64,000 nt of DNA, from contig FYEU01000256.1 of NCBI GenBank assembly GCA_900188575.1, positions 124,001 through 188,000 of the forward strand. The letters are read 5' to 3'. The notes below the pieces were generated by a model. The model saw only the letters and a program-made list of their open reading frames with translations. It had not been told where the DNA came from and ran no database searches. The stretch is from Geosmithia putterillii. Its lineage: Eukaryota > Ascomycota > Sordariomycetes > Hypocreales > Bionectriaceae. The translations under genes and the position numbers were made by a program. Below are positions 11,712 through 22,683 of the stretch, piece after piece. Each line of letters opens with the position of its first letter. The first letter of the stretch is position 1.

Positions 11712-12740
11712 AGTTCAATTGGTATTCCCGTCCATATGGTTTGTGCATTTGCACCAGTTTGCGGGGTGCAGATGAGATGTGGGATTCCTGTGCGGGCGGC
11801 GATGTTGAGGCAACCAGGCGGCGAGCGGGGAATATCGGCGTCTCATCGCCGACTCAAATCCGACGCTGTCAGCATGCCTACCCTCGACTCAACTTCGACT
11901 CGCCTTTCACTCTTTACTCGCGCGTCTGGTGTGTAGATGGACTTGATGCGGAGTAAGAGTGTCAAATATGGCCAGCAACACGGAGAAGGAATCAACTAAT
12001 TATTCCAGTCATGAGTCCAATGACTGGTCGATTGACTTGTTGTGCGTAAGTGTGGAAGGTGCAACCGAGTAAACCACCACCTTCCCTCATTTAAACAGTC
12101 ATGAGAGGAAAGAACTCGGCCGCTCCTTCCTAATCATGTTTGCAAGGTAAAATACCTTTGCTGAGATGTCAAAAATTGAAGCCGTCATCATTATCACCAC
12201 GCCCTTGATGGACTCTTGTTCGCTCACTGCCTCTGATCGGACAATGGTCCGCTGCCAACATGGACATTACGCAGTGGTGCATCTACGCTTTTATTATCAT
12301 TGAACCACCACAATAGCTCCGCTCACCCCGTGTGATTGAAGCCCCGCTGGCACATGGCTGACTTCTGACGGCGAATTTCTAGACGTCTGGGTTGTGGCCC
12401 ACGGGCCCTTCTGGTGGCCGAGCCATGCCTCTTCCGGTCTGGGATGTTGGGGCTCCAAGTCCTGGTTTCCGGTTTCCAGTTTCCTGACGGCCTGGCCTGG
12501 TTGTATTACTCCGTCCCCACGACAATTAAGGGACCTCCACCTCCACCTCCGCAGCGGAGCCTTCCACACCTTTGCATACGAGTACCACGACAACTACCTT
12601 GACCTCGGTCGTCGAGAGAGTGCGCATCACGTCACATAGCAGCACCACCTGTCGCGTCTCGAAATGTCTTGTCCACGGTAGACTGCCTGACAAGAAAAGT
12701 ACCGACAAGCTAAAGAATGAATACTACACCGTCGTCAGAT
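11712..12740. promoter_or_regulatory. Bidirectional promoter region between two Zn2Cys6 genes
   Basis: A 1.03 kb region between divergent regulator genes. Only short frames without domains are present. It contains an ATTACTCCGT variant near 12506. Both promoters must lie here. No clear TATA box stands out. Confidence 0.5.
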
Positions 12741-14724
12741 ATGGACCCTCTGACCGGTAATCGTCCCACAACCAGCTCTGGGCGACGCTATGCCCGCTCA
12801 CGAGAGGGGTGTTTGACCTGCAAGTAGGTATTTCCGCCCCGTGTCGCGAAAATGTGCATGCTGCATGGCGCATTGGAGATGACTGACCCCGACATCCAGG
12901 AGACGCAAGGTCAAGTGCGATGAACAGAGGCCACGATGCTCTCACTGTGAGCGTCTCAACATGGAGTGCAAGTGGCGTCCCCAGGCGCGCCCTACCACCA
13001 CCCCCAGGCGAACATCCTCATCCATTCAGACAATCGACTCGTCAAGGCCGCCGCTCTCTATATCCTCCTCTGAGGCGCCGAATCACCAGTCCCAGTCGCC
13101 CGCTACAGATGTCTCGCCTGCAGCGTCGGGGATCCACCAGCCTCTACATGCTGTCGATGAGGTCTTTGACTACGCCAGCTTCATGTGGGATGGGAGCGAC
13201 TTTTGGCGCCAAACCAGCCCTGATATGGGAGTAAATCCTGGCTTAACAACAAATATTTTGGTATTCATCATTTTCATTTCTACATGATTTCACGGCCCCC
13301 TGGATCGCTCTTCTAACATGGACCTGTAGAGCACCGACTCCCAGCTTGGGTTCCCCAACCGGACGCTACCTGTCCAGACGTCCAGCCCTGCAGGAACCGT
13401 GCCTCCAAATGTAACGACAGCATTTTCGACTACAACGACGACAGACGACTCGTCGCGACCCATCATGACTCTTTCGACCCAGGACCTATTCGATTTCTTC
13501 GCCACGTCGTCCAACCCACCTATCCTTGAGCAAGTCGAAACCCAGAAGAAATGGTTTTCGATGCGCCAGGTCGTGATTGACATGGCCCGCGAATCGCGGC
13601 TTGTCCAGAGCGTCATCCTTGACTTTTCAGCCGTTCTCGTGTCCAGGCGCAATGGGGCAACGGTTGTGAGCGACCAGAATCACCACGAGAACGCCATCGC
13701 AGAGATGGCCACCTACGACTCTGTGCCCTTGGTCCAGCATAGTACCAAGCGCGAATGGCTCCTTGCCGCCCTCTTCTTCCTCAGCTACGTGGAAATTCTG
13801 GAGACACGCCTGGGTGCCGGTCACACGCAGCTTGAGCGAGCCTACAACATCTTCCAGCAGGGTGACAAGAAGAGCTTCTCTCCCGTTGAGAAGCAGCTCC
13901 TTATGTGGATCCGCCTGCTGGACGGAAAAGCCGTATCGGCCGGTGGCGAGGGTTTATTTTTGTCCAAGGCCGACGAGCTTGTTCTTGTCGAAGCATCACC
14001 CGGAAGCTTTGATGGAGAAATCGATGACGGACAGAAGCAAGAGTCGACAGACGGAGACATTGAAGATGTGCTCTTCCAGGTCTTGTACCAGCCGGGCGTC
14101 GTATTCTACCAAAAGGTTCAGAGTTTCATGGGGCGTATATCCAAAATCGATCCGTGGCATCGATCGAGGGGTACCGTCGAGGACGAGATTGAGGTGATGA
14201 ATATCGGTTCTTCGATCGCGGCCGACCTGCGCACCCTGTACGATCAGCGCCCGCCGCTGATGGACTATGCTGTGGCCGGAAAGCTCAGGGAGCCTCATAT
14301 CTCGGCCAACCTGGCCTTCATCATCACCCGAGCGTTTCGAACGTACCTTTCCAACTACTACGCCAGCAAGGTGCATCTGCACAGGGTGGCGTACAAGACG
14401 CTCCCGCTCACGACCGAGGCCATTGACGCCCTGGCCCAGATCCGCAAGCTGACGCGCCAAGTGGTCAACGACTTGGAGCCGGATGACTCGCCACCGGTCA
14501 ATATGCTCTGGCCCCTTCTTATGCTTGGCGTGGAAGAGCAGGACCCGGAGGAGAAGGTGTGGATCAGGAGCCAGATACTGCGGATGGAGCGGGTGGCAGG
14601 CAACGCCAGAATCACAGCCCAGGTCCTGGAGGAGGTGCAGACGCGTCAGGATGCAGCAAAGGCACGGATTGATATCCGGTCAGTCATGATGGCTGTGTTT
14701 AACTCGAGTTTCGCCATTGTATGA
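12741..14724 (+). CDS. Zn2Cys6 transcription factor (second of the divergent pair)
   Basis: A fungal binuclear-cluster regulator of 602 aa. Exons: 12741-12823, 12900-13230 and 13330-14724, with consistent phases. The zinc cluster spans residues 24-51 with cysteines C24, C27, C34, C41, C44 and C51 (GCLTCK, then RRKVKCDEQRPRCSHC). The first intron splits it just after the second cysteine. The linker is Ser/Thr-rich. The C-terminal part (LSTQDLFDFFATSSNPPILEQ.. onward) resembles the helical regulatory region of Pro1/Moc3-like fungal_trans_2 proteins: short helices, and a late segment KVHLHRVAYKTLPLTTEA. It lies 0.5 kb upstream of, and on the same strand as, the aldolase gene. A role in controlling the aldolase and transporter is plausible but inferred. 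Confidence 0.93.
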
Positions 14725-15175
14725 CGAGGTCTAATTCATCGGCATCCATTCCGTCGCCCCCGACCTTTGTGTGTGCGTGTGCACGTCTCTGTCCCCCTCG
14801 CGTCGCTTGTCTTCCCCGGATGAATGCACCTGCCCCGCATTAAATCATGGGACATAAGAGAAGACACACCATTTTCCATCGTCATTGTCGTTCGACGCGA
14901 GCAGAATGTGGTCACACGCCGACGCCGTTGATCGGGTCGATGGCTTCCCCTCCATGTCGGTGGGTGGTCGCGTCGGGGACCCCACATGAAGGCGGCTTTG
15001 CCGATCGGGTCACCCCAAGATTGGTCCCTGACGACTCCAATTTTCCCCACACATTGCACAGTTGGGCATGAGGGGGAAGAGGCACGAGGTCATACGGGGA
15101 GGGGTCAATTGAATCGCGGGCACAAAACGCGACATTGGGATTGTTTCAATTCCTGTTTCTTTCTTCTTCATACCC

Positions 15176-15184
15176 TCTATAATT
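15176..15184 (+). promoter_or_regulatory. Possible TATA element of the aldolase gene
   Basis: TCTATAATT lies about 75 bases before the ATG at 15260, after a CT-rich tract. Support is positional only. Confidence 0.3.
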
Positions 15185-15259
15185 CATTGACTGTTTTGGC
15201 ATTTTTGTTGTCAAGACATCTTCATCACCTCATTCAACACACACACACGCACATACACA

Positions 15260-16299
15260 ATGAGTCCCCCGGCAGACAGCAGCAAGGCGGCCTTCCCGCC
15301 CGGCATCCACGTTCCTTCCCTGACGTGGTTTGCCAACGATGCGACGCAGGAGATTGACTGGGACACGCAGAAGAAGCACCTGGAGTTTATGGTGGACTCG
15401 GGACTTGATGGAGGTAGGTTCACACACTCACTCAGTCACTCATTGCTTCTGCTTCTGCTTCAACTCTAATACAAAATGCAGTTGTCATTGCCGGCACAAA
15501 CGGCGAGGCCGTGACACTGTCGACCGAGGAAAAGACCAAGCTTCTACGTCTGACGCGCGAAGTAGCCGTCAAGGCCGGGCGACCGAACCTACCTATAACG
15601 ATGGGATGCGGTGGCGGCTGCACGCGCGAGGTGATTGCGGAGACTCAGCAGGCCAAGGCTGCTGGGGCGGACTACGCGCTGGTTCTGGTGCCGAGCTACT
15701 TCCACTTCGCCATGAGCTCTGACGCGATCGTGGCCTTCTTCCAGGAGCTGGCGGATGCGTCACCGATCCCGATTGTCATCTACAACTTCCCCGGCGTGGC
15801 GGCAGGCCTGGACGTCAACTCGGAGATGCTGTCGCAGCTGGGCAAGCACAGCAACATTGTGGGCGTGAAGCTGACGTGCGGAGGCATCGCCAAGGTGGCT
15901 CGGGTGCGCGCCGAGTTCGACCCCTCGCAGTTTGTGGCGCTGGCAGGCCAGAGCGACTGGCTTGTCCCCGCGCTGTCGGTGGGCGGGCAGGGCGTCATCA
16001 CGGGGGTGGCCAACCTGTACCCCAAGGCTTGCATCAACATCTTTGACCTGTACAAGGCTGGCAAGACGGCGGAGGCGGAGGCGGCGCAGCTGGAGCTGGC
16101 TAAGATGGAGTGGGGGTTTGGCAAGGGTGGTATCAACGGGACGAAGTGGGTGGTGGCCAAGATTCTGGGGTACCCGCTCGAGAGCTGCCACTGCAGGAGG
16201 CCGTATCCGCAGTTTGGGGATGCTGAGAAGCAGAAGTGGATTTTGGATGTGGTTCAACCTCTTCAGGCGACGGAGAAGGGTATTGCCAAGAGGGCTTAG
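15260..16299 (+). CDS. Dihydrodipicolinate synthase-family aldolase (HOGA/2-keto-3-deoxy acid aldolase type)
   Basis: A class I (Schiff-base) aldolase of the DHDPS superfamily, 323 aa. Exons: 15260-15413 and 15482-16299, joined as DGVVIAG. The family motifs are present: GTNGEAVTLSTEEK at residues about 56-69, the catalytic Tyr in PIVIYNFPG (Y152), and the Schiff-base Lys in IVGVKLTCGG (K181). Fungi lack the diaminopimelate route to lysine. Fungal members therefore normally cleave 4-hydroxy-2-oxoglutarate or 2-keto-3-deoxy sugar acids to pyruvate or glyoxylate plus an aldehyde (family knowledge). The substrate here is not determinable. Neighbours are a Zn2Cys6 regulator upstream and a sugar-porter-type transporter downstream, all on the plus strand, which fits a catabolic group. 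No clear targeting peptide is seen. Confidence 0.94.
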
Positions 16300-17319
16300 G
16301 TCAGGGAAGCAGATGTTACTCGTATGTAATAATGAAGTACGAACGGCAGTGCCATATTACACCTATGAATGTATGTATGACTTCTGCTATAAGTGTAAGT
16401 GGTGATATGCGTGCCTAGTGGTGACATGCCCACGTGCTAGACACGTGGTGGGGATGGCAACACGGGGAGCCTCTTTCGGATGGCCAGCACTACTCGTGAA
16501 TAGTACTCCGAGGCTGAATGATTACTTCTACAAGTACTCCAAGTGAACTAGCAGATCAGATGACTGCTGTTCAACCCGGCTAGAAGCCAAGATACGGTGG
16601 CGTAGGGGCAATATCGTGTAAGTCGAGGTCACGCAACCATTCTCTCCAGTATGGTCAGTAGCCGAGTATGAGCATATGAGTAAACGCCAAGTTCTGGACA
16701 CAATCAATATCCATATCCATGTCATATTCCTAGTCATAGTCATTCATACTTCGCCGAGCAACGGACCAGGTAGTAATATTCAATGATGGCAAGAGTATCC
16801 TCGGCCTAGAGCTGCCCTTGGAAAGACGATACTCCACCAGTCTCCACGCCGTCCCCGGCCTCTAACCAATCGCCTATCCCCGCCAACGCCCGTCGCATCG
16901 GCTCGCGAGTCGGCTCCCATTGCAGTTGGACGCCAGCACTTTCCCCATCCCCATAGTGCCCCATCATCCCCCATTCGAGTGCATCCATCCCCCATCCGGG
17001 GTGCGTCTTTTGCGCACGCAGTACTACGGCGTATCGTGTTCTCTCCCCCACGGCGTTCCCCGGATTTCTCCATTCCCCCGCGGTGCTGGCTCGGCCCATT
17101 TTTGAGGGGGAGAAGACGGAGTAGTCCTTGGCTTGTTTCGTTCTCCTTTTGAGTAACTAAATGAGTTGAATAAATATAGGCCTCAACCCAATCTTCTCTT
17201 CGTTTCTGCTAGGATCTCACCATCGAACGTCTACGAAGATCACCAACTCTACGAACACAGTCACGAATACAACGAATACAGTCAGTCGGGTTGACAGCAG
17301 CAACAACAACACCGGCAAC
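16300..17319. other. Intergenic region, no gene seen
   Basis: About 1 kb between the aldolase and the transporter. No coding model is supported. It contains an A/T-rich TAAATATA near 17170, about 150 bases before the transporter ATG, and a GACGGAGTAG variant near 17116. Confidence 0.5.
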
Positions 17320-19562
17320 ATGACCTTTCGTGCTGTCGAGGATAGGCCGACGCCAAAGGAGGTGTACAATGTGCGATTGTACTTTGAGGCTGTGATTATT
17401 GCCATGGGATCGCTTCTGTGAGTGCGGCAGAACATGCACAGCGTGCATGTACAAAGTGCACAGCAGAGAGAGAGTGCATGTACAAAGTGCACAGCAGAGA
17501 GAGAGAGAGAGAGAGAGAGTGAGTGCTAATGTGTCGCAGCTTCGGTTATGACTCGGCCTTTGTGGGAACGACAATTGCCCGCCAGAGTTTCGTCGACGAC
17601 TTCAGTGTGAAAGACGAGGATGCCAACAGCGTGTCTAGCAACATCACTGCCTCGTTTCAGGCAGGGGCCTTTTTCGGAGCCATTTTTTGTTTTCTGAGTA
17701 TGTCACTGCCTCACACTCTTCCCTCTGATTTCCTTTCTAACGCTGAGTGTAGTCACCGAACGCATCGGCCGCAAGTGGTCCCTCGTGTTGGCGAATGCCG
17801 TCTTTATGATTGGAGCTGTCATCATGGTGGCAGCGACACACCAGCTCTCTTATATATGTAGGTCCCTCTTCCCATCTCTGGTCCAACCGAACGGATACCT
17901 TCGATTGAACGCCATGTAATCTATACATGCACCATGTGAGTAAAGACTGACCATGCGCAGACGCCGGCCGCATCCTCACCGGGCTCGCCTGCGGAGCCAT
18001 CACTGCCACGGTCCCCAGCTACATCGCCGAACTGTCCATCACATCGATCCGCGGCATCCTGACCGGCCTGTTCGAGGTGTCGTACCAGACCGGCTCGCTG
18101 GTGGGATTCTGGATCAACTACGGCATCAACCAGAACATGGACCAGGCCAGCACGGCGACGTGGCGCATCCCCATGGCCGTGCAGCTGATCCCCTCGGGTT
18201 TCCTGTTCATCACGGGCTTCCTCCTGCACGAGAGCCCGCTGTGGCTGTTTCGCAAGGGCAAGGACGAGAAGGCGTTTCAGTGTCTTGAGCAGCTGCGCAA
18301 GCTTCCGAGGGATCATCAATGTACGCCCCCAAATATCAATCCCCCCCAAAACCATTTGCCTTCGAAAGCTGACTTACCATCTGTAGACCTCGTCGAGGAA
18401 GTCGACATGATTCGCGGCCGACTGGATGAAGAGGCACACATCTCGGCCAAGTACGGCAGCGGCATGTGGGCCTTCTTCCGGGGCGCCCTGTACGAGCTCT
18501 CCCGCAAGGGCATGTGGAACCGTGTTGTTCTCGTGTTTGTCGCTTTTTCTCTGCAGAACCTGTCTGGTGCAGCTGGTAAGTCTAGACCCCTTCTATGAAT
18601 CTTCTATAAATCAACCACGGAGTACATGTACACATGTAGTATGGGACGTGTGGCTAATCGTCGGGCTGTGATAGCCATCAACTACTACTCCCCCACCTTG
18701 TTCGGCTCCCTCGGCATCAGCGACGTCTCCCTGTACACGGGCATCTACGGACTCGTCAAGGCCGTGGCCTCGATGATCTTCTACGGTGTCCTCATCGACA
18801 TGTGGGGACGGCGCAACCCGACCATCATCTCGTCGATTGCCTGCTCCATGTGTCTGTGGTTCGTGGGCGCCTACGTCAAGATTGGGCACCCGGCTGATAT
18901 CATTGATGCTGGTAATGATCTTTCCCCCTCGACGGCGGCTGGAGGCAAGGCGGCCACGGCCATGATCATGATTTACTCGGTCTTGTACGTACACCTGCAC
19001 TCTCCCAACCTGTGTTCATTGTCGAGGTACTAACATGTGCGTGTGTGCAGTTGGTCATTTGGTCTCAACGGTATCCCGTGGATTGTCTCGGCCGAAATCT
19101 TCCCGGGCGCTCTGCGTAATCTGACAGGAACATATGCTGCCATGGTGCAATGGTGGGTTATTCCTTGGGTCTGACATGAAGGTTGAACAGGGTCAAAACT
19201 AACACTTACAATTACAGGCTCGTCCAGTTTGCCATCACAAAGGCCCTCCCGTACATCTTCTCGTCCTTTGGCTACGGCACATGGTTCTTCTTTGCCTGCT
19301 GGATGCTCATTGCCTCCATCTGGGCCTTTTTCTTCCTGCCCGAGACCAAGGGCCGCACCCTCGATGATCTGGATAAGATTTTGTATGTCCCCCTTCTCTA
19401 CATGATTCTCCATGGCTTTCTACCATTGTCGTGTTTTACTAACTTCCCGACAGCGGATACGAGTCCGACCGGCCCAGCACGACAACCAAGTCGGACAGCA
19501 TGGCCATCAAGGATGGTGACAAGGGCGACACGATTGAGCATTTTGAGGAGCGGGCAGTATAA
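17320..19562 (+). CDS. MFS sugar/quinate-type transporter
   Basis: A twelve-helix sugar porter family protein of 531 aa, placed in the plasma membrane. Nine exons: 17320-17417, 17540-17697, 17753-17857, 17961-18320, 18387-18575, 18675-18984, 19051-19152, 19218-19382 and 19454-19562; every junction closes in frame. Diagnostic motifs are ITERIGRKWS after TM2, AGRILTGLACGA and VPSYIAELS around TM4, AINYYSPTLFGSLG in TM7, DMWGRRNPTI, and FFLPETKGRTLDDLD at the end of TM12. The first intron holds a 31-bp direct duplication and a GA microsatellite. Position next to an aldolase and regulator suggests uptake of that pathway's substrate (inference). Sugar, sugar acid or quinate cannot be told apart by eye. 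Confidence 0.94.
17443..17519. repeat. 31-bp direct duplication plus GA microsatellite in an intron
   Basis: Within intron 1 of the transporter, a 31-bp unit beginning GTGCATGTACAAAGTGCAC occurs at 17443-17473 and again from 17474. The second copy runs into a (GA)n tract ending near 17519, directly before the branch site TGCTAAT. Slippage-prone intronic sequence. Confidence 0.85.
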
Positions 19563-20308
19563 GTGGGCTGGGCCTGAAAAGACAGAAATAGACGATACCC
19601 CCCAGAATTGATATGACGATTTTTCTTGCATACAAGTACATGTGCTTTTCCCATTTGCCCATCCACCTATTGTCGTGTGAATGCTGATCACTGGGCGTTT
19701 GGCGTATAATAGTAATCATCTGCAGACTGCCGCAGCAGTTCGCCACCCCAGCGCCCATGATCCCTGTCGCATCTGCACGTCATGATGTCAGTCTGTGGGC
19801 CTCGACCAGCCCAGCACCCGGTGCACTTCACCATGATGTCGGATGCAATCACGACGCATGATGCGGGCGCAGAGAGATGCGAAACAAACATGTTTTATAT
19901 ACTCCCCATTGCAATGTGTGCATCCATCGCAACCCTTTTATTTTCGGCTTGTTGGTCGCTGATGCCTCTTCCCGTGTCGCCGTGGTGTTGTGGCAAAACA
20001 GTGGAGTGGCGATTGGATTGATCGACATCAGATGTACATTAGATGGGCTTTTTCACTGCGCACGAGGAGAGGACCCTTGAATGTTGGACGGGCGGGTCAT
20101 TGCATGTATGACGACTTACAAAGTATCCATCTTGGCGGTTGGCAGCTGAGGCTGGGTCCGGTCCATAATAGAATCGAATAGTTTATCTGCGACATGGCCC
20201 CCGACGAACTGCCCATCTCTCCTGTCTCTGTCTTTTTTCACTTTGTATCTGGATCTACTCTATAATATCTCTTAATCTTGCAGGTCATCTCCAATATATC
20301 AATACAAC
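19563..20308. other. Intergenic region, no gene seen
   Basis: About 0.75 kb without a supported coding model. CTCTATAATATC near 20255-20265 is a candidate TATA-type element about 45-55 bases before the next ATG. Confidence 0.45.
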
Positions 20309-21039
20309 ATGACATATCACGACCGAGGTCGTCGATACGACGACTACGACTACGACGACTACGACTATGACTACAAGCCAGAGTAAGAGCATACACAAGA
20401 AAGTAACAAAATCACTCTTCTCAAGTCCATACTAACAGTCCCAGACGACGTGTAGTGCGGCATGCCAGTCCCCGCCGTCATCACGACTCCCGAACACACC
20501 GTCACTCCCCTCCCTACGACCCCTACACCGAGAAACATTATCGCCGGCGACACTCGTCCTCTCCTCCACGAGAGCGCCATCATCATTCCCAAAGGCATCA
20601 TCACGGCGGAACCCACCACGGGACCCATCACGGACACAGTAGCCACCACCATGGGCATGGCCATCACCGCAACGAAGACAGAGGTCACCACCGTCACACC
20701 CCCGCGGCCGTGCGCGACGCCAAGCCCGACGACAAGACCAACCACGCCATCAAGTCGGCCCTCCAGTCGGCTGCCATCGAGGCGATCCGCGTGCGCGGCC
20801 GGCCGGGCTCGTGGACGGGCGAGAAGGGCGCGCGCGTGGCCACGGCGGCGATAGGCGCGGCTGTCACCGATGCGGCCACTGAGAGGGACGATAGTAAGCA
20901 TCGGATGAGGCATAAGTTTGGGGATCTGGCTGGTGGGTGGATTGCCAACCGGGCGATCAATGGGCCGGTGGATGATATGGGGAAGAAGGGGGGGGACAAG
21001 GACAGGAAGAGGAGGCAGAGGCGGAAGTCCATCTTTTGA
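20309..21039 (+). CDS. His-rich basic protein of unknown function
   Basis: A protein of 222 aa that I cannot assign a function. Exons: 20309-20382 and 20445-21039. The N-terminus is a run of Asp/Tyr repeats (YDDYDYDDYDYDY). It is followed by an Arg/His/Ser region extremely rich in histidine (HHHGGTHHGTHHGHSSHHHG). Then comes a more ordered Ala/Gly-rich part (ALQSAAIEAIRVRGRPGSW, TGEKGARVATAAIGAAV, GDLAGGWIANRAINGP) and a Lys/Arg-rich tail. The GxKGxRxxTAAIGA stretch recurs in many uncharacterised fungal proteins as I recall them, and it has glycine-zipper-like spacing. No signal peptide or membrane helix is evident. Metal binding by the histidines is possible but not shown. Confidence 0.8.
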
Positions 21040-22683
21040 GGGGTTGAAAGAGAGAGGATAAAACTTGGTGTATGATGTAATTTGTTTGGCCTGGCGTTGG
21101 GGGAGTAGACATATTAGTAGATTGATATCAATGCAATGATGAGCTTTACTGTGATAGTCTCAAGATTGGTGGTGATGTTGATGTGCGAGAGAGAGAGAGA
21201 GCTTAAGCGTAACAGCTATTGAAGCAGGTATCCCTCTGGTTCTTCTCAGGTTCCATGTTTCTTCGATTGTATGTGCCCGTTGGACAGCAGCAGGCTGAAG
21301 CAGGCTGAAAGTCGTCATTGTCCTCGTTACTAACACCTGATCATTCTCTGAGTGACTGGCCTGGGCCATCTTCTGTCTGGATGGACTTACCCTTGACCAC
21401 ATCTACTATTGTTTGGTTCGACGTTTAATACATGGTGACGTTACTGGATTTGGGGGCTAGATCGAGCTTGTTCATGTCTGCATCACGGCCAACCGTTTGT
21501 GAGATTCGCTCATCGATACCTTGAGTTCCAAAGCACATTAGGCCAGAGGCGTGCATGCATCCTGCCCGCTTTTAGTTGCGTCAGTCTCCAACCATTGGCC
21601 AGTTCTTGATTCCATGGCTAAAAGTAGAAACAGGCCTTGTGCCCAAATCTAGCAAGAAGCAAAGAACGAAGAACGATGCTTAGCAAGATCACTCTGAGTA
21701 TGAATTACCAAGGATATGCTCTTTCGTTGAGAATTCTTCTTTAAGCTGTACCAGGTTCTATTTGCCCGATTCTCTTCGTACTCTTGCGCTGCCAGGGTCC
21801 ACACCAATTCACACGCCACATCCTTAATGCCTTTAAGCTTGTCACTATCCATATGAGCTTATCGGGACGCGAGGCCCTCGCTCCCACACGGAGTACTCCG
21901 TAATGTCACCTTCACTCCGTAAACACGTGCGCACCAGTCCCACGGGAGAACATGGAAAAGATGTTGGTCGATAATTATTGATAATGGAAAGGGTAGCCCG
22001 AGAAGACAAAAGGCCAATAGCTCATTGCCCTTGAGCGTCGTGCTTCGGCGATGCCGCGTCAGCTGTATCTGCACTCGGTACGGAGTACATCAAATGTATC
22101 GAATGCACCTTCCTGGCGATAGAAGTGGCGTCTTGGCTAGAAAAGGCATGTGCCACAATCGGGATGCGCCTTCCTTCCCATCATTCGATTTCCATGGCGT
22201 TTCCACGGTTCTCCCATTCACGTCAACGCACATCATAATCTCCATCAAGCATCAAAAGGTACTCTTCTTCTCGGTCAATCGTCTTTGTTCTATGGGGAGG
22301 TAGCAGACATCATTGCCTTGTCTGTTCCGTTTCCCGTCTACCAGTATCTCGGCCGTCCCCCCAAAGTCCCCGCACAAGCTTGGCTGCGGGCCCTGTCTCT
22401 CCTCGGGATCACCCAACGCCTTGGCGCATCCAATAGCTGCTGCGAACCCTCAATGCGTCAGTGATTGACCAATGGCTTTCCCCACGTGTATCTACAACCC
22501 CTGCGTTTGTGCCTTTTCCAGTCCGTAATACTGACCAGGTCCCGTCGCATTGCGGAGTACTTTTGCTCGACGCGGACGCCATTTAAACACGACGGAGCCC
22601 GCCGCCACGGCCGGAGCTCGTCTTTTGTCGCCATTGACCCTATTCCTCTCCTGTAGTCCTCTTCATCCAGGTCAAGATTCGCG
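21040..22683. other. Intergenic region with only a weak gene candidate
   Basis: About 1.6 kb between the His-rich gene and the 5'-nucleotidase, less GC-rich than its surroundings. A doubtful two-exon frame at 21538-21852 (minus) is listed separately. Motif copies ACGGAGTACTCCGTA (21888-21902) and GTACGGAGTAC (22078-22088) lie in it. Confidence 0.5.
21538..21852 (-). CDS. Possible small two-exon protein, unrecognised (weak)
   Basis: A candidate only. On the minus strand an ATG at 21852 opens 48 codons (MDSDKLKGIKDVACELVW..) ending at a GTAATT donor after 21709. An acceptor TTGCTAG before 21648 gives 37 further codons to a TAA at 21538-21540. The 60-base intron would have a TGCTAAG branch site. 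The phases agree and composition is protein-like, for example LAAQEYEENRANRTWYSL. The result of 84 aa matches nothing I know. It may equally be the relic of a larger gene, or chance. Confidence 0.2.

Noticed and set aside
5968..19562. Reading the 6-19.6 kb neighbourhood as a secondary-metabolite cluster
   Set aside because: No polyketide, peptide or terpene synthase is present. The enzyme types point to primary carbon catabolism instead.
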